From Cyanophora paradoxa (lineage: Eukaryota; Glaucocystophyceae; Cyanophorales; Cyanophoraceae), in the NCBI GenBank assembly GCA_004431415.1, contig QPMI01000059.1, forward strand, positions 186,001 to 250,000: a DNA stretch of 64,000 bases, read 5' to 3'. Shown here piece by piece: positions 23,480-34,950 of the stretch. The translations under genes were made by a program, and so were the position numbers. The notes beneath the pieces were generated by a model. The model searched no databases and was not told the DNA's origin. It saw nothing but the letters and a program-made list of their open reading frames with translations. How positions within the stretch are numbered: position 1 is the first letter of the stretch; each line of letters begins with the position of its first letter.

Positions 23480-23925
23480 GAGCCTACGAGATCTTCCCAT
23501 ATGCATGCAAATGAATCGAAGAGGTCCGTGCGCGTACGCGTGCGCCCTTCCTTTTCGATAGCGCGCTTTTTGGCCGGTCCTGCCACTCGGAGGTGAGCGA
23601 GTGGTGGGGTCTGCTGGCGGCCCTGCTGCTCGAAGGTGAGCGAGCAAGCGGGGCTGCCGGTCGCGGCTTAACTTAGTGAGCTTTTAGGTTTTAGATTGCG
23701 TCCTCGAGCTCTGCTTCTTCTCCAGCTGACCATCGTCTTTGCACTCAGCAGCTGTCTCGTGCGGAGCCTACGAGCATCTTCCCATGAAGAGGTCCGTGCG
23801 CCCTTCCTTTTCGATAGCGCGCTTTTTGGCCGGCCCTGCCACTTGGAGGTGAGCGAGTGGTGGGGTCTGCTGGCGGCCCTGCTGCTCGAAGGTGAGCGAG
23901 CAAGCGGGGCTGCCGGCAGGGCTCG
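23480..23925. repeat. Tandem ~275-bp duplication inside the foldback element
   Basis: GAGCCTACGAG..TCTTCCCAT and CCTTCCTTTTCGATAGCGCG through GGTGAGCGAGTGGTGGGGTC and GAGCGAGCAAGCGGGGCTGCCGG occur at 23480-23662 and again at 23757-23922. The second copy lacks an insert of ATGCATGCAAATGAATCG. No protein is recognised. Confidence 0.7.
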
Positions 23926-24356
23926 TAGTCTGTCTTCGCCGCAAGTTTATTAACGTTAACGTTCTAAATCTGTCTTCGCCGACTTCGCACTCACAATCGC
24001 ATGCGCAGGTGCAGCTTTAGCTGACTGCAGCAGCAGTGCAGCTGGACTCACCGTGGCACTGTAGTCTGTACGACTCTATAGCCTAGCTATAGCCTAATAA
24101 GCCTATAGGTAGCCCAGTACCGAGCTAAGGTAGTAGGTACTAGTAGCGCTAGCTGATGAGTGTAATGTTGACGTAATGTGAATGAATCAAAAAATCCAAG
24201 CCTGGTACCTGGTACATTTTTTTCCGGGAACTCGATTCTGATTGGTCAGAAACCACTGCGGGCGAAAGGTTTCGTTCACCTCTCTTCGTCCACCGCCTCA
24301 AAAACACCCCGGGGTAAATGTGACGTGTTGGCTTTACCCCGGGGTGAACGGGTTCG

Positions 24357-24393
24357 TTCACCCCGGGGTGAACGAATTCTCTGGCTCCCAGTG
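24357..24393 (-). repeat. Right 37-bp terminal inverted repeat
   Basis: Mirror of 12384-12420 and followed directly by the TGC duplication. Inward lie two further CCCCGGGGT palindromes (near 24311 and 24336). Confidence 0.88.
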
Positions 24394-24396
24394 TGC

Positions 24397-25640
24397 GCGG
24401 GGAGGAGGGCGCGGGGACGAGAGTATGAGTTCCCGAATTCGAACGGGACGCGGGAAACTACGTATACAGCTTTCGTGCGGGGTCATGCGGGGTCGGGGGG
24501 CGTGGGGGGTCGTGCGGGTCGGGGGGCGGGCGGGGTACCGGTGGACGCGGTCGGCCGAGGGGGGTGGCCGAATCCATCGCGAGGCTAGGGGGCGACCGAG
24601 GACGTCGATCGCGACGAGGGGCGGCCGAAGCCAAAGGGGACGGCCGATCTGGAGGCCGGCGGGGAGGGGGGGCGGGGGGACGGGGCCGGGGAGGGGGGAG
24701 GGGAAGGGGGGGGAGGGTAAGGGGAGGAAGGGGAAGGGGGAGTTGAGTGAAGGGGGCAGCCGAAGCTTACGCTGAGGGAAAGGGGAAGGGCCGGAGGGAG
24801 GGGGGCGAGGAGGGGGGGGGGGGGGAAGGGGGGAAGGGGGGTCGGGGGTTGGAGTTGGGCGGCCGGCTGGTGAGTCGTCGGCGCTCGCGCCTGCAGCGCT
24901 AGCCCCGTCGCGCTCTCCCCGTTCGTCCTCCCCGCCCCCATCAGCAGGCCTGGGCCCCGCAATTTTGCGCAAAAAGGGCCGTCTTCCGCTCGAGCTCCGT
25001 TTCGCGATCGCGGTCGTCGGCGACGGAGGCGGATGCGTCGGAGGCGGAGCTCGAGGCCGATCGCGAGCCGGCCATGCATATGGGCGCCATCGCCGACGCC
25101 GGCGCCGCGCCCTCGCCGCGCGGGATCCAGAGCTTGAGGCGGGCGGTGCGGAGTGGCCGCATGCGCAGCCAGCCAGCCACCGTGCCTGGTGCCCGAGCTC
25201 CTGCCGCGCGCTGGAGCCGGAGCCGAATTCGAAGCCGGCGGCGGCAGCAGATCTAGAGGTGGGGAAGTTAAGGTCCCGCCAGAGACGCCGAGAGCATGCG
25301 CAGCGGCCGAGGCGGCATCGGCGGCGCTGCCGCTAACGCCGCCCGAGACGGTGCGGATGCCGCCGGCCCCGCCGCCGACTCCGGGGCGGGGCGGGACCGG
25401 CTCGCCCCGCCGGCGTCGCCGCCATGTCCGTCGTTGACGTCGCCACGTGCACGTGCACGTGGCTCCGGATCCCGTGCGCACCGCCCCCCCCCTCCCCTAC
25501 CCCCCCCCTTCTCCCCCCTTTCTCCCCCCCCTCCCCCCCCCGAGCTCGAACGTCAGCCCCCGCGCCCGCGACCTTAAGCCTGCAGCTGCCCCGTCCGCGT
25601 CGCCCTAGGCCTCGTCCCGCGCACATAGCTATATATAGCA
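24397..25640. other. G-rich low-complexity DNA, no gene supported
   Basis: 24480-24870 is made of GGGG and GGGGAAGGGG runs, and 25480-25545 of C-rich runs. The open frames are long only because of base composition (Arg/Gly/Pro). No splice-supported or family-recognisable exon was found. Confidence 0.5.
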
Positions 25641-25682
25641 AGGCCCGAACGCATTCCGCACGCCTTGCAGACGCGCCGGGCC

Positions 25683-25768
25683 CACAGGTGGAAGGGGGGT
25701 CCGTTCCGTCCGAAGCGCGCTTCCGCGAGCCGTTCCGTCCGTCGGAACGGACCCCCCTTCCACCTGTG
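25683..25768. repeat. Hairpin with 26-bp perfect arms
   Basis: Arms 25683-25708 (CACAGGTGGAAGGGGGGTCC..) and 25743-25768 are exact reverse complements around a 34-bp loop. It lies in a relic of the 150-bp satellite monomer of 1-2974: GCATTCCGCACGCCTTGC at 25651 before it and AAAAATTCGATCCTGGACGG at 25806 after it. Confidence 0.8.
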
Positions 25769-25856
25769 CCCGCGCAAACCCAGCTGCCAGGCTGCAGCTG
25801 GAATCAAAAATTCGATCCTGGACGGATCGACCGGACCTGCACATCATGATCATGGC

Positions 25857-25934
25857 ATCTTAAGTAGCTTTCCGCGCGCTTCCGCCGCCGCAGCCGGCTG
25901 CGGCGGCGGAAGCGCGCGGAAAGCTACTTAAGAT
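25857..25934. repeat. Perfect 78-bp palindrome
   Basis: Two 39-bp arms meet with no spacer. The sequence runs from ATCTTAAGTAGCTTTCCGCG to its reverse complement, with GCAGCCGGCTGC at the centre. No mismatch was found by reading both arms. Confidence 0.9.
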
Positions 25935-25939
25935 GGTAC

Positions 25940-28270
25940 TTAAGCGCCGTTCAGATCTATAATATTTGCATTCAAGATATCGATGCTCTGCTGTCTCAGA
26001 GGTCTGCTCTAGATCTGCGCACGTGCACGCGCTTGGTCGCAGGAGTATATCCGTACTACGCTATACGGTAGTGCTGGAGTTCAGATGTGTGCTGTTGTGG
26101 GCAATTCTGTGTCAAGCTGTCACAAACAAAAACAAATCCGAAAAAAATGCCACGCCATGATCATGAAGACTCAGCTTAAAATGAATCGGGAGTTCGTGTA
26201 CATGTTTGTCGTTACGCCAACCACTAGTCGAATGGTCGCAAAATAATAGTCATGATGGAGTTATATTAATGACCAGAGCGCCAATATTGCGAATTTTAAA
26301 ATCACAATTGCAACCGTTGAACTCGGAATTCGATCAAACTCGGTGGAATATTATTTGCGCGGCACGGAGAGATGGCGGCATCGCCCTCCTAGCCTAGTCC
26401 TAGCCTCCTAGGGCTACAAGAACAAGCCAGGAAGCTGTGCCGGGCAGCCCGGGCTAGACTAGCTGCTCCAGAACAAGCCGGGCTAGCTGTGTAACTCAGT
26501 GACTGCTCCAGGCCGCAGGGCGGCTTGATTCCTCCTAGCCGACTACTCTGGGCCTGTCTCTGGCTACGGCGGCTACTGCGGCCCGTCCGGACTTTCGCGG
26601 AACTTTGGAAGTTTACTAAGTTTAGCCAGCCGTGGCGTCGTACTACCGTAGTCCGTATATACCGAAATTGCACAGAGCAAAGACAGCCGCTAGCTATATA
26701 GCGCCGGCCAGACAGATTCGCCGACTCTCTCGACGCCGAGTCACTGATCAGTTGCAGACTTGCAGTCGTCGGACTCTGATCCGGGGATCCCGCATCAATG
26801 CGGCATCATCCCGATTCCGATATCCACTATTATCCAGGCATATCCTCGACTCTGCCAATGTCTGCCAGGCTTATTCTCGCGAGTCGCACTGGTACTACGG
26901 TAGAGTACTCAGTGCTACTCACTGAGTCAGTGACTCAGTGTGAGTCTGTGTGACCGGCACTGACTGCAATTTTAGTCTCACAGACTCTCACTGTCTCAGA
27001 CTCTGTACCACGCTGTTAGCCTGTAGACTCAGCGTAGACTCGCCGTAGAGTCGGGAGTCCGACGGTCGGGACTCGCGATCGGGACGTCGACTCGGCCGCG
27101 GGAGTCGAGACTCAGGGACTCGGGACTCGTAGTTTAGAGAGTCGTAGAGCTGTGCAGCCTGTGCAGCTGCCAGTGTGCTCGCTCAGGGTGGCCGGCCTAG
27201 CGACCGCTTTGGCGCCACGAGCGACGCCCGTCGCTCGCTCGTCGCTCAGCTGGGGGTACCGTTAAAACATGACGAAAAAATGCTGAAACCCGCTCAAAAA
27301 CCGATCTGCTCCTTTCAGTTCGTTTCGTACAAGCCCTTCAGCCGCAAATGCAGGTTCAAAGCTGGCTTTCGCGAACCAGGCGTCAATTTTCGCGAGATCA
27401 GCGCCAGCTGCAGGCTGTTTCAGGGCGAAGCGGAGCGTCTGGAGGCTCGAAAAATAGTCGAAATTCAGCCAGATTTATCGGCTACACTGACCCAGGTTGA
27501 GCTTTAGATGAGGAAATAGCTGGGTGGGGCTTTTTTGGGCGGCTGTCGGCCACAAAAAACGCCAAGCGAGGAGGCGCCGCTGGCGGAAAACGCCAAGCGT
27601 AGCGGCCGCTAGAACGGGTAGTAGAACCTCGCGAGCGCTAGCGAAGCGACAACGAGCGACCACAGCCCTACGAGTCGGAATCGCCGAGTCGGAGTCGGAG
27701 TCGGAGTCGACGTTGGAGTCGGGACTCGGGAGCTCGAGATCCGATCCCGCCGGGCCGGTTCCGGAATTCGGAATTTCGGATCCGTCCCGGGCCCGGCGGA
27801 TTCCAGTCCAATTTCCAGAATCCGGACTCGGGGACTCTGGGTCCAGAGTCTGGGATCATCGGATTAACCGTTGAACTAGTAATTATTGAATATTCCAGTC
27901 TCCGGGGGCCCGGCTAGGGGTGAGTATCGAGTCCACTGCAGCTGGTCGTATTGCTCGACTCGACTCGGTACCCGGTCGAATTGCTCGGACTCGGCTCGAG
28001 TCCGGGTAGAGTCGGAGGACTCGAGTCCCGGGTCGAGTCCGGGGGGGGCTAGAAGGGGCGTTTTGGGGTACTTGCACTCCTGGTTTCCTTGGCCCCCCCA
28101 GTGCGCGGATTCGCCCCCCCGAACTCGAGTCCAAGACTCGAGTCCTGGGGAATCGAACCCGACTCGAGTCGGGTGCCCGAATTGCTCGGACTCGCTACCC
28201 GGCGGGTTTGCTCGAGTCGACTCGAGTCGGACTCGGACTCGGTGCACTCCTAGGCCCGGCCGCCCGGGCC
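25940..28270. other. Intergenic DNA rich in GAGTC/GACTC words
   Basis: 26,700-28,250 is crowded with GAGTC, ACTCGAGTC and GGACTCGG words in both orientations, including GAGTCGGAGTCGGAGTCGGA near 27678. 27,270-27,500 contains an open plus-strand frame (QKPICSFQFVSYKPFSRKCR) that I do not recognise and cannot connect to other exons. Confidence 0.45.
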
Positions 28271-28279
28271 CATCCGGGC

Positions 28280-28648
28280 TAGGGCACTGGCCGGCGGCCA
28301 AGCCGGCTAGCTAGCCGGCCAGTTTGGGCCGGGGGGCGACGGGCTAGGCAGCCGAAACCCCGGCTTGCCAGCCCAGGGGTTTTGCCGGTTTTCCCCGGCT
28401 TGTCAGCCAAGTCAGCAAGCCCGGGGCTCGCAAACGAGCCGGCGAACGAAGCATAGGTGAAGTTAGCGCGAGCTGCACCAAGCCAGACCAAGCCGCGCTG
28501 GCCACCGGTACCATAGTAACTGGAAAGCCGCTGGCAAGCCAGCCGAAATTTTGGAGCCGCCAAGCCGCTAGGGCCAGCCCCGGTGCAAGCTTTCGGAATT
28601 TTGGGCCAGCCCCGGTGCAATCTTCTAGACCCGCCGGCCAGTGCCCTA
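28280..28648. mobile_element. MITE family 3, TA-flanked
   Basis: The ends GGGCACTGGCCGGCGG (28282) and CCGCCGGCCAGTGCCC (to 28646) are perfect inverted repeats with TA on both sides. The interior is full of GCCGG/CCGGC and AGCCGGCTAGCTAGCC palindromes. There is no open frame of note. A related terminus (GGCCAGTGCCC followed by TA) ends near 1267 within the satellite unit. Confidence 0.75.
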
Positions 28649-28649
28649 A

Positions 28650-30000
28650 TCCGGGCATGATCCGGCCCGCCCGGGAATTCGAATCCGGATCCGGGCCGGA
28701 CCCGGGATAACGGCGGGATTCCGGGAACTCGCGATCGGCGGGAAGTGAAGGAGAATCATTGAATGTCCGGGGAATCGCGTCCGACGGTCGAAGAGACATC
28801 TTTATAGCCTTTTCGCGTCGAAGAGACACCGAACTTCGTATACTGTTTTACTAACAGTAACTTCGAGTGTTCGACCGGTATTCCGGGAGTCCGACCGGAA
28901 ATCCGGGATCGGAGTCCGGGATCCGGGACTCGAGCCTCGGCGACTTGCCATCATTGATCATGAGACGGACTCGGAGTTTTCGAAGAAAACCTCCTTCGGC
29001 TCAGAGGCTCCTGGGAATCCGACTGTTCGTCGAGCCAATGGTGCGGCGTTACTATGGCACCGACATACCGTCGATACCCTATCACATAGGCCTATTACTT
29101 TTCTATATAACTACCGAACCGGTAGGTCCGGTACCCGGTACCGGTACACCGCGAGAACCGTAGTACTGTAGAACTAGTACTAGTTAATTTGCACTTCGCC
29201 GAAACTGCCACTTTACCAGCTGGAATTTTTTTAAGTATACGTAATTATATAAATCAATCTTCGCAGGGCTTTTCAATTGCAACGTTTGTTAATACAAGTT
29301 TTGCATGTATGGCGGAGACGCGGCTACCCCTAACAATTCTCGGCTTTAGCAGGCGCGAAATATTTAGTAGATCGCCCAAAAACTCTCTAAACATTTCTAG
29401 CTTTCCAGCTGCCGTATTTGAATCATACATGCTAGCAGTGCGCGTGCTAGCAAAGTTCACTGTTCGAATTCATGAGGCGACACATCATGATCATCGCGTC
29501 ACATATATATGCATCGATATTATCGACGATATACTCACAAATATGCCGCCCTTACACAAAAGGTGGCGATTCACTGAGTCAGCCTGCATGCGCAGCTGCC
29601 AGCCGCAGCCTGCATGCGCAGGCTGCAGCCTGCAGGCAGCAGCCGCTGAGCTACCGGTACTAGGGGTAGGCAGTGCCAGCTGCGCTGGATGCGTATGCAG
29701 CGGATCGTTGACTCAGTGACCAACGTTTTTAACGTTGACAGTTGATCATGCCATGATGACCCGGGCCGCCGGGGCCGGCCCGGCCGCGCCGGGCGGCGCC
29801 GCAGCCTGGCGCCAGCTCTGAGTTCAGCGGCCGGGCTAGCCTATACTATAATAGGCTATAGCTGCTAGTACCGGTGCATCATGGGAGGAGTGACCGGCAC
29901 TGACCGCGGCCGCCGCGGCGGACTGGCCCGTAGTAGCCTACTAGGCCAGTAGTTTCTATACTGGTATAGCTAGGCTAGCTATCTAGCTCTAGATCTCAGA
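28650..30000. other. Intergenic DNA upstream of paralogue 2, no gene seen
   Basis: Mixed palindromic DNA. A plus-strand frame at 29189-29719 and a minus-strand frame opposite it show no splice or family support. CTGCAGGC/GCATGCGCAG words cluster at 29580-29645, as in 5.9-6.2 kb ahead of paralogue 1. Confidence 0.45.
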
Positions 30001-30100
30001 GATCGTCGACGACCGTCGGATCTCTGCGTCAGAGAAAGGCGCTGCGCTGGCCAGTTCTGCAAGGCGCAGTTCGCGATCGTTCGTAGAACGGCAGAGAAAA

Positions 30101-33100
30101 ATGGCGATCCAGCCGCGCCCGAACTCTCGCCTTCTCGCAGCTTTCTCGTTCGCCCTCGTCGCCGTCGTGCTCCTTTCCGGGCGCGTCGCATCGGCCGTGG
30201 TGGTCACGGAGGTGAAGTGGGACGGCCTCTACGACAGCACGAACGACGAATGGAAGCCTGTGGCGGGGTTCGTCGCCGACGCCAACGTGGGATCGATCGG
30301 CGTTGGAGCGGTGTGCTCTTTTGATTGCAGCTGATATCATAGTATATATCGCAATTGCAAGCGGCTATGCGAGCGCGTTCTTCGGTCAATGTTTCCCCTT
30401 GACCGTGGCGGGCCGCGTTTTGCACGCGCGCAGCACAAGCTTCCGTCTGGGGGAGAAACGCTGAAGATTCAGTTCTCCGACGGCGGCGGCAGTCACATAG
30501 TCTTGTGCGTATATATACGTATCTGCGATTTGCACCGGTGGATCCGGACAGATCGTGAACCGAAGTGACAATACGCTCAAGCCAATTTCTGATATGAGTC
30601 TGCTGCGCAGGAGCACCACATCGACCGCCGGGTTCGTGGCTGGCACCAGTCCAACGAACAACAACGGCTGGGCCAGGTTCATCTTCACGAACGGACCTGC
30701 AAAGAAGGGCCACGAGCAGGACTTGAACGCGCCTGGCAAGTGCAAGATGGGGCTGTCGTTTTTCGGCGAGGACAGCACCAAATGCAGGCTGACTGACGTT
30801 CCCGATCCCGTGGCCTACATGTGCGGAGTCGTGCGTTCATTCATGACTCGTTTCTTCGAACCGATATTGTAATCGATCATGATCACACGAACCTCCAGGA
30901 AATCGTGGCGGGGCGGGATGACGGCAACAGCAACACGGACCTGAAAGTCGACGTCGTGTTCCAGAACTACCAGAACCTCGCCTACAACCCGTACACGAGC
31001 TCCAGCAATAGCATCCCGAGCCCTGCCTACATTCTCGGCACCATCGACCTGACCTCGGCCACGAAGGCAAACCCGACCACGTCCGTAAATTGTATTGCAA
31101 GCTATATATCCTGCTTATTCCTGAAGAACTTCTAATAAACTTTTACCATGATCAGCTTCACGAAGACCCAGGCGGATTTCCCCGTCATCGACGATTACGT
31201 GACCTCGAATAGCCAAGCTGCTGGCCAGCAACCGTACTCGCAAACGCGCAGCGGCGTGAAGGGCGGCCTCCGCGGCGCCTATTCGGGATCCGCCTTGGGA
31301 ACGTGGGGGCTCTGGCTCTTCCCGTACGGTTCGCTGTCGCACCAATAGATTCAATAATATCTTTCAAGCTTATTACATGTTCAGGGACCGGCGCGGCAAT
31401 GACGCAGAAGATCGTCATCGACCACATCAAGCTCGACATCCGCTCCTGCTCGACCTGCGACTGCGTGGCGACGACGCCGTCCCCCACGCCGTCCCCGTCC
31501 CCCACGCCCTCCGCCACGCCCTCGCCGAGCGCGACGCCCTCGCCGAGCCCCACCGAGGCCCCCACGCCCGCGCCGACGACGCCGCCGACCACCTCCGACC
31601 CGGGCGCGAACCCCGGCACTCCCGGCACTCCGGGCACTCCCGGCACGAACCCCGACGCCCCGACGCCGGCGCCCACCCCGGCCTCGGCCGCGGGCTCGGG
31701 CTCCGGCTCCGGAAGCGGAAGCGGAAGCGGAAGCGGAAGCGGAAGCGGCACCCCTGCCACCAGCGGCACGCCGGCCCCGACGCCCACCCCCGAGCTCCCG
31801 AAGGTCTCGGCGGGCAACCCGCCCAGCGGCGGCTCTTGCACCGCCTCTCCCGCGACCGTCAAGGCCGTCGTCGACAAGGTCACGGTGCGCGGATAATTAC
31901 GTGTATATTTTATATGTTAAATAAAGTGCTTCGGCTATCAACGTAATTTTGACATCGCGCTCTAGGTGACTTGCACTGGTTGGGGCGCGAGCGCCTTCCC
32001 CCTCGCGTGCGTCAACGATTCTTGTTTTTTAATTTGAATACAGCCTCTGACGCATTGACAGGTACACTGTCACCGGCACGGGCTACTCGAGCGAGCTTGC
32101 CCTCGACTCTCCTGACGCGACTATCAACTTCTTCTTCCCTGCTGTGCGCGAAGTGAATTGTTTGAGCATATCGAATCGAGAGTTCATTTCGCAATCTATC
32201 GCAGAGCTCCGGGGGCGCGGTGACTTCGTCGCTCACGGTCAAGGTCAAGGACCCGAACGGCCTCTCGGCGACCTTTGCCATCCCGAACGCCATCACCGTC
32301 ACGCCCGTCGTCGACTCGTCCAAGCCGCCCGCCGCCCAGTTCGACGTGCGAATGCGCCAATCAGTCTAATGCACTATAATCCGCAAACTATATATAATCG
32401 TCGAAGGCTGAGCGTGAAGGCTGATGGCGACGCCCGGCAGGACATGCTCACCACGTTCAACCAGGAGATGGCTAAGATCATCGCGGTGCGCCGCTCGGGT
32501 TTGCGATTCATAACTTCGATCCCGATATTGACGTTCTCGTCTTGCTTCTCAGGACAACACGCTCAAGTTCTCCGAGAAGATGGCCAAGATCCTCGCTAAC
32601 ATCGAGTCCCTCAAGGAGTACTACTCGAAGGCCACCGGCACCACCCTCCGCCGCACCCTCCGCCAGACGAACGCCGACCTGCTCTCCAAGCTCTCCGGCG
32701 CCCTCTCCACCGCCATGACGGTCTGTCCGTCTGAAACTACAATTATATGTAAGTAATTATGATCTCATCACGCGGACGCCTGCAGACCGTGACGACGGAG
32801 GCGGCCAAGTCCGGCGTCGACCTCAAGGACGCTGCCGTGCGCATGCATATGCGCTCGCGGCGAATTAAATCGCCAACAACGTCACGCGCACATGCACTGA
32901 AAGCTTTCGTTCTTCAGACCGCCGGCGCCCTCGTGAACTTCTTCTCGTCCGTCGCCCCCGTCGCCTCCAAGACCGGCGCCCTCTCCGTCCGTCCAACTTT
33001 GTGTTCTTTGCAGCGATAAAACGCCGCTGACACGCGGTCCAGGAATCCGCGGCGATCCAGGGCACGCAGCTCCTCCTCAAGGTCATCAAGGAGAACCCGG

Positions 33101-34309
33101 TGGGACACATTGCTTGCTTGTTTACCTTCGTTTATATGCGAGCTAACGCGCACTCGAATATTCAAGAACCTCGCCACCACTCCCGGCGTCAACGCTGCGG
33201 TGAGTTCATGCCGCTTGGACGGAGGTGGCCATGGGCGCACGTTTGGCCGCTGATTAACTTGGTGCTTTCGAATTCGCGCAGGCCCTGCAGGAGAGCCTCG
33301 CCGGCCTGGTGGCGGCCCTCCCGCCGTCGTCCTCCGTGGCCGCCAGCGTCCGCCAGGAGACCCAGAAGGCCCTCGCCGATGTCTCCGCCAAGGTCCGAAA
33401 GCTATTAAGCTTAAAAGACTTTAAGGTTTAAATGATGGATACATTTAATTATATATGAACGCGCCGCGCAGATCACGCTGAGCAGCAACACGACGAGCTG
33501 CGGCAACCAGAACCCGAACCGCGCGGCCACCGACTCGACCCCGTACAGCTTCAAGGTCTGCCCGGCCAAGGCCGGCCAGGCGCAGTCCCGCTCGCTCCGC
33601 GTCCGCCCTGCTGGCGCGTCCCGCGACGTCGTGGTGCGCTGCGATTTCAATCGGATACGTGTGAGCGTTGTTCTCGTTTAAATTTATGTCGCAGATTACC
33701 TTCCCCGCCAACGCGAACGCCGGCGGCGATTTCCAGGTCTGCTTCTGATTCTGATTACACGATATCTTAAACGTTTCTGATTCTCACCGCGACGCGTCCG
33801 CAGGCGATGGTGGCCCTCCCCGCGGCCTCGGGCTTCACGGCCCCGCCCTCCGGCTTCAAGATGCTCTCCGCCGTCTACGAGGTCACCGCCTCGACGCTCA
33901 CCGGCGAGCTCAAGCAGTTCCCCGGCGGCATCCAGTTCGAGATCCCCGCCTCGGGCTCCATCGCCACGGGCCAGAGCGTCCAGCTCCGCTGGTTCGACGA
34001 AGCCGCGAAGGAGTGGAAGACCGAGGGCTGCTCCGCCCCGACCCAGTCCTCCACCACCGCCGGCACCTACACCGCCACCTGCACCCACCTCACCGCGGTC
34101 CGCGCACCTCCGCCCAAGCTTGACCATTTCCAAGACCATTTGCAAGCTTAACCGTCGATTTCTCGCAGTTCGCGCTGCTGGCGGGCGGCAGCACCCTCGG
34201 CGTCCCCGGCCTGAACGCGGCCGGCTCCGCCGCCTTCCAGGTCGCGGCGTCGGCCTTCGCGGCGACCCTCGCGGCCGTCGCGGCGCTCTTCTTCGCCCGC
34301 CGCTACTAA
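30101..34309 (+). CDS. Surface protein with PT/GS stalk, PKD/REJ-like domain and GPS-like motif (paralogue 2)
   Basis: Paralogue of the gene at 6462-11470. Exon 1 (30101-30310) encodes a similar signal peptide (LLAAFSFALVAVVLLSG). The next exons (about 30430-31350) encode a different N-terminal region (for example GWARFIFTNGPAKKGHEQDL). The exon from about 31380 encodes CSTCDC, a TPSPSPTPS stalk and a Gly-Ser run. From about 31450 the gene follows paralogue 1 exon for exon: VTCTGW at 31968, the VTGTGYSSELALDSP exon, the helical exons, then GC..TCTHLTA (exon end 34098) joined to FALLAGGSTLGVPGL and a hydrophobic tail ending ARRY. Exon sequences here are almost identical to paralogue 1, while several introns differ. 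Splicing of the exons at 30310-30560 is not settled from sequence alone. Surface location is supported by both termini. Confidence 0.78.
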
Positions 34310-34360
34310 AGCTTAAGAATACTTTGTAGCAACGCTTCCGTTAAATTCCGGCGGCCGAGC

Positions 34361-34422
34361 AATAAACAGCATAGCTAACGTTCGTAGGTCTTTCGCTTTC
34401 GCTTTCGCTTTCGTCCAATAAA
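34361..34422 (+). terminator. Polyadenylation signals of paralogue 2
   Basis: AATAAA at 34361 and 34417 flank a CTTTCG repeat, the same layout as after paralogue 1. The repeat is one or two units longer here. Confidence 0.7.
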
Positions 34423-34644
34423 GAAACTAGGTGTTGCTGCGGAAAGGATTTTGTTTCTCATAGATTTGTTATTCGTAGATGATACTGAAGACACGTGCAG
34501 CTGCAGCTGTCCGCAGTGTATTGTATACCAAGATAATGAATGCATTCATGATCATGAGTTTCGAATTTGCGGGCGCGCACGATTCCCGAGTCCACTGCCA
34601 CACTGTGACATGTTCGAGCTTAAGCTTATCTCGCCCCAGACCTA

Positions 34645-34935
34645 GATTTGGATGGCAAAGCGTGGCTAGAATGTCATGATGAGCCTTCGAGCTTAGCTCG
34701 TGTGGACAAAATGAGCTTTTTCCGCGAATGCATGCAAGCGCGGGCAGCCGGCGCCCGCTACTTAAGGATATCCAGCTATAGCGAATCATAACTGGCGATC
34801 GCGAGTGCGAAATTCAGATTTGGATGGCGAAGCGTGGCTAGAATAAGCTTGTTTCACGAATGCATTCAAGCGCCTACAGCTGAAACCCGCTAGAGCAGGA
34901 TATACAGTTAACTGGCGATCGCGAGTGCGAAATTA
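34645..34935. repeat. Tandem duplication of ~120-165 bp
   Basis: GATTTGGATGGC.AAGCGTGGC near 34647 and 34819 begins two copies that end ACTGGCGATCGCGAGTGCGA at about 34810 and 34930. The second copy touches the stop codon of the minus-strand gene next to it. Confidence 0.75.
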
Positions 34936-34950
34936 CAGCTGCATCGCCGA

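Larger units (their letters stand above)
12384..24393. mobile_element. Giant foldback-type DNA transposon, non-autonomous
   Basis: The outer ends are a 37-bp perfect inverted repeat beginning CACTGGGAGCCAGAGAATTC, and the element is flanked on both sides by TGC (12381-12383, 24394-24396), a 3-bp target-site duplication. Inside are long inverted arms (12913-14641 and 20828-23073) composed of a unique end segment, four copies of a 142-bp repeat and an array of ~40-bp GC-rich repeats. CACT ends with a 3-bp duplication are seen in CACTA/CMC elements, and tandem-repeat arms are seen in Foldback/Galileo elements. I find no transposase frame, so it is probably mobilised in trans. An LTR element is nested in it at 14646-19210. 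Confidence 0.82.

Noticed and set aside
12384-24393. Possibility that the foldback element is a viral genome end or plasmid hairpin
   Set aside because: TGC target duplications and embedded position between duplicated host genes favour an inserted transposon, and no replication or capsid genes are present.
24585-25481. Long minus-strand open frame in G-rich DNA
   Set aside because: Composition-driven, with Pro/Arg/Ala runs and homopolymers, no splice-consistent exons and no family resemblance.
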